Shown here: positions 8,127 to 14,787 of the stretch, piece after piece
Layout of the letters: every line of letters starts with the position of its first letter
Numbering within the stretch: position 1 is the stretch's first letter
Assembly (NCBI GenBank): GCA_964414205.1
Contig: CAYPVP010000039.1
Location: 1 to 14,787 of the forward strand
Reading direction: 5' to 3'
DNA from: STD2-102 sp964414205
GTDB taxonomy: Bacteria; Bacillota; Clostridia; Christensenellales; CAG-917
DNA: 14,787 bases
Notes under the pieces: generated by a model
What the model was told of the DNA's origin: nothing
What the model saw: the letters and a program-made list of their open reading frames with translations, nothing else
The model's database searches: none
Made by a program: the position numbers and the translations under genes

Positions 8127-9206
8127 ATGAGAGTTTACAATTTTTCAGCAGGACCATCACAACTTCCAATCGAAGTGTTGGAAGAAGCACAAAGAGATCT
8201 TTTAGATTTCAATGGTAGCGGAATGAGTGTTATGGAATTGACACATCGTGGAAAATGGTATCAACCAATTCACATGGAATGCATTGCACTTGTCCGTGAA
8301 CTCATGAATGTTCCAGAAAACTATGACATTTTGCTTGTTCAAGGTGGCGCTTCCACTCAATTTGAAGCAGTTCCTTTGAACCTTATGTCAACAGGAAAAG
8401 CAGATTATGCCTGCACAGGCAATTTTGCTACAAAAGCATTCAAAGAAGCCAAAAAATTTGGCGATGCAAGATGTGTTGCTTCCTCTGAAAAAGAAGGTTA
8501 CACTTTCATTCCTACACAAGAAGAACTCAATTTGAGTGACGATGCTGACTATTTCCACATGACATCAAACAACACAATTTATGGCACAAAATGGGGCTAT
8601 GTTCCAAAAACAAACTGCCCTATCGTTTGTGATATGTCTTCAAACATCATGTCAGAAGTCATCAATGTTGCAGACTATGGTGTGATTTATGCTGGCGCTC
8701 AAAAAAACCTTGCTCCTGCTGGTGTCACATTGGTCATCATCAGAAAAGATTTGCTTGAAAGAACAAACATCAATCATGTTTGCCCAACCATGCTCAAATA
8801 TGCAACACAAGCAAACAACGACAGCCTTTACAACACACCTCCAACTTTTGCAATCTATATGATGTGTTTGAACCTTCGCCACATGAAAGCACTTGGTGGA
8901 ATTCCTGCCTATGAAAAAGCAAACAAAGCAAAAGCAGAATTGCTCTACAACTTCTTGGACAACAGCGAATTTTTCTCAAACAATGTCAGAAAAGACAGCC
9001 GTTCAATCATGAATGTCCGTTTCAACACTCCATCAGAAGAACTTGATGCAAAATGCATTTCAGAAGCAGAAAAATCAGGTTTGGTTTCTTTGAAAGGACA
9101 CAGAGTCACAAAAGGACTTCGTGCTTCAATCTACAACGCAATGTCAATTGAAGGCGTTCAAGCACTTGTAGATTTCCTTGCAAAATTTGAAGCAGAAAAC
9201 AAATAG
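8127..9206 (+). CDS. serC: Phosphoserine aminotransferase
   Basis: SerC is a PLP enzyme that converts 3-phosphohydroxypyruvate and glutamate to phosphoserine and 2-oxoglutarate, the second step of serine synthesis. The 359-residue length is standard. The N-terminal NFSAGPSQLP is the family signature. GGAS (residues 73-76) binds the cofactor phosphate, and K193 in YAGAQKNLAPAG is the Schiff-base lysine. The MELTHRGK motif near residues 36-43 is also conserved. I start at the ATG at 8127 because AAGGAG lies directly upstream and the protein then begins at the family N-terminus; a TTG nine codons earlier is rejected. It is followed after 50 bp by serA, the enzyme that supplies its substrate. The pair forms a two-gene operon driven from 7981-8009. 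A phosphoserine phosphatase gene is not in the window. Confidence 0.97.
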   Translation: MRVYNFSAGPSQLPIEVLEEAQRDLLDFNGSGMSVMELTHRGKWYQPIHMECIALVRELMNVPENYDILLVQGGASTQFEAVPLNLMSTGKADYACTGNFATKAFKEAKKFGDARCVASSEKEGYTFIPTQEELNLSDDADYFHMTSNNTIYGTKWGYVPKTNCPIVCDMSSNIMSEVINVADYGVIYAGAQKNLAPAGVTLVIIRKDLLERTNINHVCPTMLKYATQANNDSLYNTPPTFAIYMMCLNLRHMKALGGIPAYEKANKAKAELLYNFLDNSEFFSNNVRKDSRSIMNVRFNTPSEELDAKCISEAEKSGLVSLKGHRVTKGLRASIYNAMSIEGVQALVDFLAKFEAENK

Positions 9207-9211
9207 AACTC

Positions 9212-9237
9212 AGCCAAATTTCAAAAACTTTTTGGCT
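9212..9237 (+). other. Hairpin between serC and serA
   Basis: AGCCAAA (9212-9218) pairs with TTTGGCT (9231-9237) in the 50-bp gap, with a 12-nt loop and no U-tract after it. It is unlikely to stop transcription fully and could instead protect the serC 3' end or set the serC/serA ratio. Confidence 0.35.
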
Positions 9238-9256
9238 AAACGATAAGGAGAACACA

Positions 9257-10348
9257 ATGATTGAAGTCTTAAAACTAAATTCAATTGCAAAAATTGCAAT
9301 TGATACTCTTGGAAAAAATTATAATGTTACAGATGACTGCCAAAATCCTGAGGCAGTTTTGGTGAGAAGTTTTGCAATGCATGATTGGACTGTTCCTCAA
9401 TCTTTGAAATGCGTTGCACGGGCTGGTGCAGGCGTAAACAACATTCCATGCGAAGAATATGCAAAAAAAGGCATTGTCGTTTTCAACACTCCTGGTGCAA
9501 ACGCAAACGCTGTCAAAGAATTGGTTTTGGCTAGTCTTTTCATTTCTTCAAGAAACATTTTTGCTGGCTCAATGTGGGCTTCAAAACTTGAAGGAGATGA
9601 CATCAAAAAACAAGTTGAAAAAGGCAAAGGACAATTTGCTGGAACTGAAATTCTTGGAAAAACAATTGGAATTTTGGGTCTTGGTGCAATTGGTAGAAAA
9701 GTTGCAGAAGCATGCAATGCTCTTGGAATGAAAGTTGTCGGCTATGACCCATATGTTTCGCAATCTGCAAAAGAAATGACATTTTTGACAATCGTCAACA
9801 CCATGGATGAACTTTTTGCTGTTTCTGATTTTGTCACACTCCACTTGCCATATTTGCCAACAACAAAAAACACAATCAACAAAGACGCAATTTCAAAAAT
9901 GAAAGACGGAGTCATAATTTTGAACTGTGCTCGTGGAGAATTGGTCAACACAATCGATGTCAAAGAAGCCATTCAAAACAAAAAAATTCGTTGCTATGTC
10001 ACAGACTTCCCTGATGCTGAATGTATCAACAGTGAAAACATCATTGCAATTCCTCACCTTGGTGCTTCATCAGCAGAAGCAGAAGACAACTGTGCTGAAA
10101 TGGCTGGAACTGAAATCAAATTGTTTATGGAAGATGGAACAATCAAAAATTCAGTCAACATGCCTGCAATTTCAGTTGCAAAAACAAAAGCACACAGAGC
10201 ATCAGTCATTTTTGAAGGCGAATTGAATTTTGAAGTTGCTGGTGTTGTCACAAACAAAGATGGCATCAGTTATGCAATCATTGAAAGCGATGATGAAATT
10301 GACATTTCAAAATTTGATTTTGCAATCAAAGCAAGAGTCATCTACTAA
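9257..10348 (+). CDS. serA: D-3-phosphoglycerate dehydrogenase, shortened C-terminal domain
   Basis: SerA oxidises 3-phosphoglycerate to 3-phosphohydroxypyruvate with NAD+, the committed step of serine synthesis. The 363-residue protein has GLGAIG at 141-146 for NAD binding and the catalytic R226 (NCARGELVN), E255 (FPDAECI) and H267 (IPHLGAS). ARAGAGVNNIP near 54-64 contacts the substrate. Bacillota homologues with an ACT domain run to about 385-390 residues. Here the region after ~305 is only ~58 residues and seems to lack the first helix of the ACT fold, while the last strand (ending KARVIY) remains. Serine feedback control through this domain is therefore doubtful. AAGGAG sits 7 bases before the ATG. 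The start lies 50 bp after serC and the gene is followed by a terminator at 10446. Confidence 0.95.
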   Translation: MIEVLKLNSIAKIAIDTLGKNYNVTDDCQNPEAVLVRSFAMHDWTVPQSLKCVARAGAGVNNIPCEEYAKKGIVVFNTPGANANAVKELVLASLFISSRNIFAGSMWASKLEGDDIKKQVEKGKGQFAGTEILGKTIGILGLGAIGRKVAEACNALGMKVVGYDPYVSQSAKEMTFLTIVNTMDELFAVSDFVTLHLPYLPTTKNTINKDAISKMKDGVIILNCARGELVNTIDVKEAIQNKKIRCYVTDFPDAECINSENIIAIPHLGASSAEAEDNCAEMAGTEIKLFMEDGTIKNSVNMPAISVAKTKAHRASVIFEGELNFEVAGVVTNKDGISYAIIESDDEIDISKFDFAIKARVIY

Positions 10349-10376
10349 ACAAAAATCATAGTTCAGTTTGAATTGA

Positions 10377-10393
10377 AATTTTGTCACAAAATT
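10377..10393. repeat. Inverted repeat in the serA 3' region
   Basis: AATTTTGT-C-ACAAAATT is a perfect 8+1+8 palindrome 28 bp after the serA stop. The loop is too small for a good RNA hairpin as written, so a DNA-binding site or chance is as likely. Around it, imperfect copies of TTCAGTTT(T)GA(A/T)TTG occur at about 10362 and 10392. Confidence 0.3.
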
Positions 10394-10445
10394 CAGTTTT
10401 GATTTGTTACATAAATCAGGTTTGACCGAAATTGAAAAATCACAA

Positions 10446-10476
10446 AAAAAAGAAACCTGTTAATGGTTTCTTTTTT
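10446..10476 (+). terminator. Intrinsic terminator after serA, probably bidirectional
   Basis: A 12-bp perfect stem, AAAAAAGAAACC (10446-10457) with GGTTTCTTTTTT (10465-10476), encloses the 7-nt loop TGTTAAT. The 3' arm supplies a T run on the plus strand. On the minus strand the same stem is followed by eight T, so it can also stop transcripts arriving from the convergent YtxC-like gene. Confidence 0.85.
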
Positions 10477-10479
10477 CAA

Positions 10480-10858
10480 TCTCATTGTGTCACCAACAAA
10501 AAAAATTATTTTGTCCAAACAACAAATTTTGTTGTATCACAACTAAATATGAGTCAAAACTTCACATTGTGCAAGCAAACACAAGGCTATGTTTGTGTTC
10601 AAACCGAACTGAGTCTGAACAAACACCACACAATTTGTGTCAACTGCTCCCACTTGTCTGAGTCAACGCTCTAATGTGCGAATCACAACTGCACTATCTT
10701 CAATCACTACTACTCAATTCGTGTCACGACTTGCAACAAAATCAAATCACCACATCGTGCCACAACTCGTAGCAAAACCAAATCACCAAATCGTGCGTTT
10801 CACAACTTCGCAATGTTCTTTAATTTCATTGTTCCTTTGCACGCAATTTTTGATTGCT
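10480..10858. other. A/C-rich intergenic block without a convincing gene
   Basis: Between the serA terminator and the YtxC-like gene the plus strand is rich in A and C and poor in G over most of its length. It holds several short inverted repeats: ACAACAAA-T-TTTGTTGT at 10519-10535, and AACACAA/TTGTGTT at 10578-10599. A degenerate tandem repeat fills 10671-10815 (listed separately). Short open frames here have no ribosome binding site and no recognisable domain. I see no tRNA or known small RNA. Confidence 0.55.
10671..10815. repeat. Degenerate ~36-bp tandem repeat
   Basis: Two adjacent 36-bp units (10715-10750 and 10751-10786) align without gaps and end in the same AATCAC; both contain a TCGTG core and a CAAATCAC end. 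A third partial unit at 10787-10815 begins CAAATCGTGCG. A fourth, more diverged unit at 10671-10707 shares the form GTGCGnnTCACAACT with the third and ends AATCAC. Seven extra bases separate the first from the second. Confidence 0.65.
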
Positions 10859-11620
10859 CTACTTTTCATATTTTGGTCGTTTTTTTACGCAAACATCTTC
10901 CGATATCAAAATTTTTGAAATCATTCTAAGTGTTGAAAGCATTGCCTCACTAAACACTTTGTTTTTTACAACCAATTTTTCAGGTTTGCATCTTAACACT
11001 GCAATCAAAACATTGAACTCCTCAACATCAAAAATTTTTTCAATCTCAATGGTTTCTGTTCTTGAAGAATTGAACAACTCATTTTTTTTGTTTCCATCAT
11101 AAACCAATATATCATTGCTTGTCGCACTTTCAGAAGTCAGAAAGGTTGCAACATCAAAAATGTCTTGTTTTGTCACTGCAAGTTTCAGCAAATTGACAGC
11201 AAGACCAGCAAGTTCTTCCCAGTTGTCTGTCAAATCTTCCAATCTAAAATTTAGCAACGCATCAATGTTGTAGTCAATCACTTCCAAAAAATTTCTTCTC
11301 ACAATCGATTCTTCATATTTACGGTCAAAATAGACAATCGAACCAATCAATGCCACCAATCCATGACTCAGTTTTTCTTTTGCAAGTTTTTCAATGAAAT
11401 ATCGCAACTTAATTTTGTTCAACAGCACATCGACAACAGTGTTTTCTACAAGTTCTTGTGCAAGGTCTCTTTTTTCACAAACAGAAGCAACATACAAATA
11501 GTATCTTCGCATGCTTTCTTCTTCTGCAAAAGAAAGGTAGTCACATCCTTTTATTTTTTCTAGAATGTAGTTGTATTCCGTGTCATATTTTTTGTCAATG
11601 CTGATTTCACAAGACCACAT
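10859..11620 (-). CDS. YtxC-like protein (putative sporulation protein family), divergent
   Basis: This is a 253-residue protein without signal peptide or obvious membrane helix. The pattern resembles the YtxC family of spore-forming Bacillota. A central NIDALLNFRLEDL (about residues 118-130) corresponds to the family's conserved GF..FRL segment, and a late NVLIAVLRCKPEKLVVKN (203-220) corresponds to its DLLISTL...P..I.IH block. YtxC is conserved in endospore formers but its molecular role is unknown. I start at the ATG at 11618-11620, which is preceded by GAGAGGTGG. A start 30 codons further upstream lies beyond the proposed promoter and is rejected. The gene faces away from the glycoside hydrolase gene and toward serA; the bidirectional terminator at 10446-10476 is its likely stop. 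Identity rests on motif resemblance and needs a profile search; the gene itself is well supported. Confidence 0.6.
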   Translation of the reverse strand: MWSCEISIDKKYDTEYNYILEKIKGCDYLSFAEEESMRRYYLYVASVCEKRDLAQELVENTVVDVLLNKIKLRYFIEKLAKEKLSHGLVALIGSIVYFDRKYEESIVRRNFLEVIDYNIDALLNFRLEDLTDNWEELAGLAVNLLKLAVTKQDIFDVATFLTSESATSNDILVYDGNKKNELFNSSRTETIEIEKIFDVEEFNVLIAVLRCKPEKLVVKNKVFSEAMLSTLRMISKILISEDVCVKKRPKYEK

Positions 11621-11652
11621 ATCCACCTCTCTTTTATTGTATTCCTTACACG

Positions 11653-11680
11653 ACAATATATTTGTCCAAATATTTGCCAA
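11653..11680 (-). promoter_or_regulatory. Putative promoter of the YtxC-like gene
   Basis: On the minus strand TTGGCA (11675-11680), a 16-bp spacer and TATTGT (11653-11658) lie just upstream of the ribosome binding site. They would give a leader of about 25 nt. The -10 match is only moderate. If the gene is a sporulation gene another sigma factor could be used, and I did not recognise such a site. Confidence 0.4.
11658..11673. promoter_or_regulatory. Operator-like palindrome inside the YtxC-like promoter
   Basis: ATATTTG-TC-CAAATAT is a perfect 7+2+7 inverted repeat that fills the spacer between the proposed -35 and -10 boxes. A bound protein here would block RNA polymerase. No regulator gene is adjacent. 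Confidence 0.45.
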
Positions 11681-11850
11681 TTTTTTGAGAAAAAGAAAAT
11701 ATTTTGTCAAATGTTTTCCATTTTTACAATTTTCAAACTTTTATAAACATATTGTTTATTTTAAAAATTTCATTTTCATTTTTTTTCATCTACTTTTGTC
11801 TTTGTTTTTCTTGTCTAAGAAATATTTTTTTGTGGAAAACCAATTCAATA

Positions 11851-11879
11851 TTGATTTTGCATATTTTCATTGATATAAT
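11851..11879 (+). promoter_or_regulatory. Sigma-A promoter of the GH3 gene
   Basis: TTGATT at 11851-11856, a 17-bp spacer and a perfect TATAAT at 11874-11879 predict a start near 11886 and a ~31-nt leader ending in a GGAGGA ribosome binding site. A 10-bp palindrome, TCAATATTGA (11845-11854), overlaps the -35 box and might be an operator half. No cre-like catabolite site was recognised. Confidence 0.75.
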
Positions 11880-11916
11880 AAATTTGTATCTATTGTTAAA
11901 AATCGGAGGAAGAATT

Positions 11917-14376
11917 ATGGACAACAAACACCATGAACTTTTGGAGCAATTGACTTTGGAAGAAAAAGCGTCACTTTGCTCTGGACTTTCATTTTGGACA
12001 ACAAAGCAAATTGAAAGACTCGGCATTCCATCAGTTATGATGACAGATGGACCAAATGGGCTCAGAAAAGAAAAACTTTCTGCGGGCACAAACATCATGA
12101 AAGACAGTGAGCCAGCAACATGCTTTCCACCATCTTCAACGCTCGCCAACACTTGGGACCCATCTCTTGCAGAGGAAGTTGGAAATGCCATTGCTGATGA
12201 AGCAAAAGCGCTTGGTGTAACCACAGTTTTGGGGCCTGGTGTCAACATCAAAAGGTCACCTGTTTGTGGAAGAAACTTTGAATATTTTTCCGAAGACCCT
12301 TTGCTTGCAGGCGAAATGGGAGCAAGTTTTGTTCATGGAGTTCAAAAAAACGGCATTGGTGTCAGTTTGAAGCACTTTTTGGCAAACAATCAAGAGTACA
12401 TAAGAATGTCGATTGACTCAATTGTTGATGAAAGAGCGTTGCGAGAAATCTATATGCCCGCTTTTGAAAAAGTTGTAAAAAAAGAACATCCATCAACAGT
12501 TATGTGCAGTTACAATCGTTTGAACGGAACATATCTTTCAGACAGCAAAAAATATTTGACTGATGTTTTGCGAGATGAATGGGGTTTTGATGGCATTGTT
12601 GTCAGCGATTGGGGTGCAACAAACAATCGTGTTGAAGGCATAAAAGCAGGAATGGACTTGGAAATGCCTGGCAATGGTGGAATGAACGATATTCACATTG
12701 TAAAAGCAGTGAAAAATGGAGAATTGAAAGAAGAAGAATTGGACAGAGTCGTTCTGAGAATGATTGACTTTGCCTTCAAATGCAAAGAAAACGAAGTCAA
12801 AGAACACAAAGCAGACCTTGAAGGACATCATCAACTTGCACGAAAAGTCGCTGGAAATGGAACAATTTTGATGAAAAATGAAAACGGAATTTTGCCACTT
12901 TCAAAAAATGACAAAATTGCTGTTGTTGGAAAACTTGCATCAAAACTTCGCTATCAAGGTTCAGGTTCTTCACATATTCATCCAACAAAAATCGTTTCTT
13001 TTGTTGATGAATTGAAAAATCAAAACATCGATTTTGAATATGCTGACGGCTACACATTGAAAGGCGATGGCTACTCAAAGTCTTTGATTGCAAAAGCAAA
13101 AAAAATTGCCCAAAACAAAGACAAAGTTTTGGTTTTCATTGGGCTTACTGACCAATATGAAAGCGAAGGTTTTGACAGAACGCACATCAACCTTCCAGAA
13201 GCACACAACATTTTGGTTGAAAAACTTTTGGAAGTCAACCCAAACATAATTGTTGTGCTTTCAAATGGTTCACCTGTCAAAATTTCAAAATTTGCAAACA
13301 AAGTGCCTGCCATTGTTGACACCTATCTTGGTGGCCAAGCAGGTGGCTCAGCAACCTTTGATGTTTTGTATGGTCAAATCAACCCTTGTGGCAAACTTGC
13401 TGAATCATTTCCTCTGCGCTATCACGACAACATTGTGTCACGCTATTTTCCAATGGGACCTCGAACTGTTGAATATCGTGAAAGCATCTATGTCGGCTAT
13501 CGCTTTTTTGACATCGCTGAAAAGCCTTTGCAATATCCATTTGGCTATGGACTTTCCTACACCACTTTTGAATATTCAAATTTGAAATTGTCATCAGAAA
13601 AAATAAAAGAAGATGATGAATTTTCAATCAGTTTTGACATTAAAAACACAGGCAAAATGGCAGGAGCAGAAATTGCACAACTTTATGTTTCTGATGTTGA
13701 AAGCACTGCTTTCCGTCCTAAAAAAGAACTCAAAGGTTTCAAAAAAGTCTTCTTGCAACCAAACGAAACAAAAACAGTTTCCATTTCTCTTGATTCACGA
13801 GCATTTTCTTTCTGGAACACAATCATTCACGATTGGCACGTTGAAAGTGGAGATTTCTTGATTTTGGTTGGCGCATCTTCACAAGACATTCGATTGACTG
13901 GCAAAGTTTTTGTTGAATCAAAAAATCCAAATGCCGAAATTCCTAATTTGCGTGAAAAGGCAAACTACTACTACAACCCATCAGAAAAACTTGAAAAGAA
14001 AAAAAGAATTCCTCATGAAGAATTTGAAGCAGTCTATGGCGCTCCAATGATTGAGAACACTCCATATCAAAAAGGAGAGTTCACACTCAACAACACAATC
14101 TACCATGTCAGAATCACTCCACTTGGAAGAATGATTTATGGGCTTATTGTTTTTGGAAGCAAACTTGTTGCTGGTGGCACAGAAAATGAAGCAATGGTTG
14201 TCAACGCTGCAAAAGACACAACGCTTCGTTCATTTTCAAACTTTACTGGTGGTTTGATTTCACAAATGTCCGTTGAAGGACTTGTTGACATCATGAATGG
14301 CAAAAAAGGTGGTTGGAAAAAATTCTTTGCTGGTTGGAAAAAGAAAAACAGAACAAAATGCACCTTCCAAATTTGA
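11917..14376 (+). CDS. Glycoside hydrolase family 3 enzyme (beta-glucosidase type)
   Basis: This is an 819-residue, probably cytosolic GH3 enzyme that removes terminal beta-linked sugars from oligosaccharides. The N-terminal barrel has DGPNGLR (44-50), GRNFEYFSEDP (118-128), KH (152-153) and the nucleophile D231 in VVSDWGA. The second domain carries ESEGFDR (415-421), the motif with the acid/base glutamate in this subfamily. A GYGLSYT motif (543-549) leads into a fibronectin type III-like domain to about 670. Residues ~712-819 form an extra C-terminal segment ending in a lysine- and tryptophan-rich tail. There is no signal peptide. The ATG at 11917 follows GGAGGA; in-frame codons upstream of it would lie before the promoter. 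No transporter or other sugar gene is adjacent. The substrate (glucoside, xyloside or other) cannot be fixed from sequence alone. Confidence 0.95.
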   Translation: MDNKHHELLEQLTLEEKASLCSGLSFWTTKQIERLGIPSVMMTDGPNGLRKEKLSAGTNIMKDSEPATCFPPSSTLANTWDPSLAEEVGNAIADEAKALGVTTVLGPGVNIKRSPVCGRNFEYFSEDPLLAGEMGASFVHGVQKNGIGVSLKHFLANNQEYIRMSIDSIVDERALREIYMPAFEKVVKKEHPSTVMCSYNRLNGTYLSDSKKYLTDVLRDEWGFDGIVVSDWGATNNRVEGIKAGMDLEMPGNGGMNDIHIVKAVKNGELKEEELDRVVLRMIDFAFKCKENEVKEHKADLEGHHQLARKVAGNGTILMKNENGILPLSKNDKIAVVGKLASKLRYQGSGSSHIHPTKIVSFVDELKNQNIDFEYADGYTLKGDGYSKSLIAKAKKIAQNKDKVLVFIGLTDQYESEGFDRTHINLPEAHNILVEKLLEVNPNIIVVLSNGSPVKISKFANKVPAIVDTYLGGQAGGSATFDVLYGQINPCGKLAESFPLRYHDNIVSRYFPMGPRTVEYRESIYVGYRFFDIAEKPLQYPFGYGLSYTTFEYSNLKLSSEKIKEDDEFSISFDIKNTGKMAGAEIAQLYVSDVESTAFRPKKELKGFKKVFLQPNETKTVSISLDSRAFSFWNTIIHDWHVESGDFLILVGASSQDIRLTGKVFVESKNPNAEIPNLREKANYYYNPSEKLEKKKRIPHEEFEAVYGAPMIENTPYQKGEFTLNNTIYHVRITPLGRMIYGLIVFGSKLVAGGTENEAMVVNAAKDTTLRSFSNFTGGLISQMSVEGLVDIMNGKKGGWKKFFAGWKKKNRTKCTFQI

Positions 14377-14431
14377 GTCATAACATAAAATTTTATCATA
14401 AAACATATTATCTAAAATATTATATTTTACA

Positions 14432-14461
14432 AAAAGCACAGCCAATTTGGGTTGTGCTTTT
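14432..14461 (+). terminator. Intrinsic terminator after the GH3 gene
   Basis: AAAAGCACAGCC (14432-14443) pairs with GGTTGTGCTTTT (14450-14461), a 12-bp stem with one G-U pair and the loop AATTTG, followed by a T-rich stretch. It lies 55 bp after the GH3 stop. The A-rich 5' arm may let it work on the minus strand too. Confidence 0.85.
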
Positions 14462-14787
14462 GTTTTTGAGTTTGCGTTTAGTATTTGTTTTTGGGTCTAG
14501 TTTGGGTCTTTGGGTTTTGTTTTAATTATGTTTTTGCTTTTATTTTTTTTTGGATTTGGGTTTAGTATTTATTTTTGTGTTTTGGGTCTACTTTTGATGT
14601 TCTTTTTGAGTTTGTTTTCGGTTTGATTTAGGTTTGTTTTAGGTTTGATTTAGGTTTGTTTTTGGTTTGTTTTTGGTTTGGGTAGTATTTTTATTTTATA
14701 GTTTTGCTTTTGCTTTTGAGTTTATTTTTGGTTTAGATAATATATTTTGTTTTGTTTGGCTTTTGGTTTTACTTTTTGTTTTACTTT
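14462..14787. repeat. T/G-rich low-complexity tract
   Basis: From the terminator to the window end the plus strand is almost only T and G with some A; I count about 13 C in the last 317 bases. It is not coding: the minus-strand frames are broken by many TAA codons and plus frames lack a ribosome binding site. It contains a diverged longer duplication (GTTTAGTATTT...GGGTCTA at ~14477-14499 and ~14560-14590) and the 11-bp array listed next. It may continue past the window. Confidence 0.7.
14609..14685 (+). repeat. Seven tandem 11-bp units, GGTTTGnTTTn
   Basis: Units begin at 14609, 14620, 14631, 14642, 14653, 14664 and 14675 without gaps. The inner five match GGTTTG(A/T)TTT(A/T); the first reads AGTTTGTTTTC and the last decays to GGTTTGGGTAG. 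Alternating A and T at position 7 in units 2-5 also gives a 22-bp higher-order period. Confidence 0.8.

Noticed and set aside
10671..10815. CRISPR array
   Set aside because: Units are directly adjacent with no unique spacers, are degenerate, and no cas gene is present.
10432..10918. Two short plus-strand open frames in the gap after serA
   Set aside because: One begins before and runs through the terminator stem, neither has a ribosome binding site, and both look like translated low-complexity repeat DNA; the second also runs into the 3' end of the YtxC-like gene.
11621..11710. 30-residue longer start for the YtxC-like gene
   Set aside because: It would place the start upstream of the likely promoter and palindrome; the internal ATG has a good ribosome binding site.
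11704..11916. In-frame 71-codon hydrophobic N-terminal extension of the GH3 gene, resembling a membrane anchor
   Set aside because: The extension overlaps the promoter at 11851-11879 and lacks a ribosome binding site, whereas the ATG at 11917 has a strong GGAGGA. Its hydrophobic look comes from T-rich intergenic DNA.
14491..14520. G-quadruplex in the T/G tract
   Set aside because: Only three GGG runs occur close together; the fourth is too far for a typical quadruplex.
14620..14663. Telomere-like repeats (TTTAGG)
   Set aside because: The match is incidental to the 11-bp unit; copies are few, irregular and in an otherwise bacterial gene context.

Overview
The window is low-GC DNA that reads like a chromosome segment of an uncultured, probably gut-dwelling Bacillota (Clostridia-type) bacterium. 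The grounds are strong AGGAGG-type ribosome binding sites, an RNase J, Der next to a PDZ/radical-SAM/DUF512 protein, a divergent YtxC-like sporulation protein, and near-consensus sigma-A promoters. I see no phage, transposon, CRISPR array, tRNA or rRNA. It is mostly ordinary housekeeping sequence, and the odd material lies in two intergenic blocks and in a few protein details.

Left half (71-7773, all minus strand): a compact gene string that probably runs from a promoter at 7863-7891. In transcription order it holds RNase J, a GT-B/MGDG-synthase-like protein of uncertain activity, a DUF512 radical SAM protein (overlapping the previous gene by 11 bp), a six-repeat Sel1 protein, the ribosome-assembly GTPase Der, and an AspT-like aminotransferase. 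The theme is RNA processing, ribosome assembly and possibly the envelope, ending in amino-acid metabolism.

Centre (7774-10476): a divergent control region with two clear sigma-A promoters whose -35 boxes are about 90 bp apart, with an inverted repeat between them. The plus-strand promoter drives serC and serA, the first two enzymes of serine synthesis from 3-phosphoglycerate, through a leader of about 110 nt with two hairpins. SerA has a shortened C-terminal ACT-like domain. A terminator that should work in both directions follows serA.

Right half (10477-14787): an A/C-rich, repeat-bearing gap, then a YtxC-like gene (minus) and a glycoside hydrolase family 3 beta-glucosidase-type enzyme (plus) transcribed divergently from a shared region of about 300 bp. 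A 7+2+7 palindrome fits between the -35 and -10 boxes of the proposed YtxC-like promoter. The hydrolase gene ends in a strong terminator, followed by a T/G-rich, cytosine-poor tract with seven 11-bp tandem units that runs to the window edge.

No convincing new multi-gene system is visible. The best candidates for a second look are the two strand-asymmetric repeat tracts, the reduced ACT domain of SerA, the degenerate glycosyltransferase-like protein in the RNase J gene string, and the palindrome inside the YtxC-like promoter.
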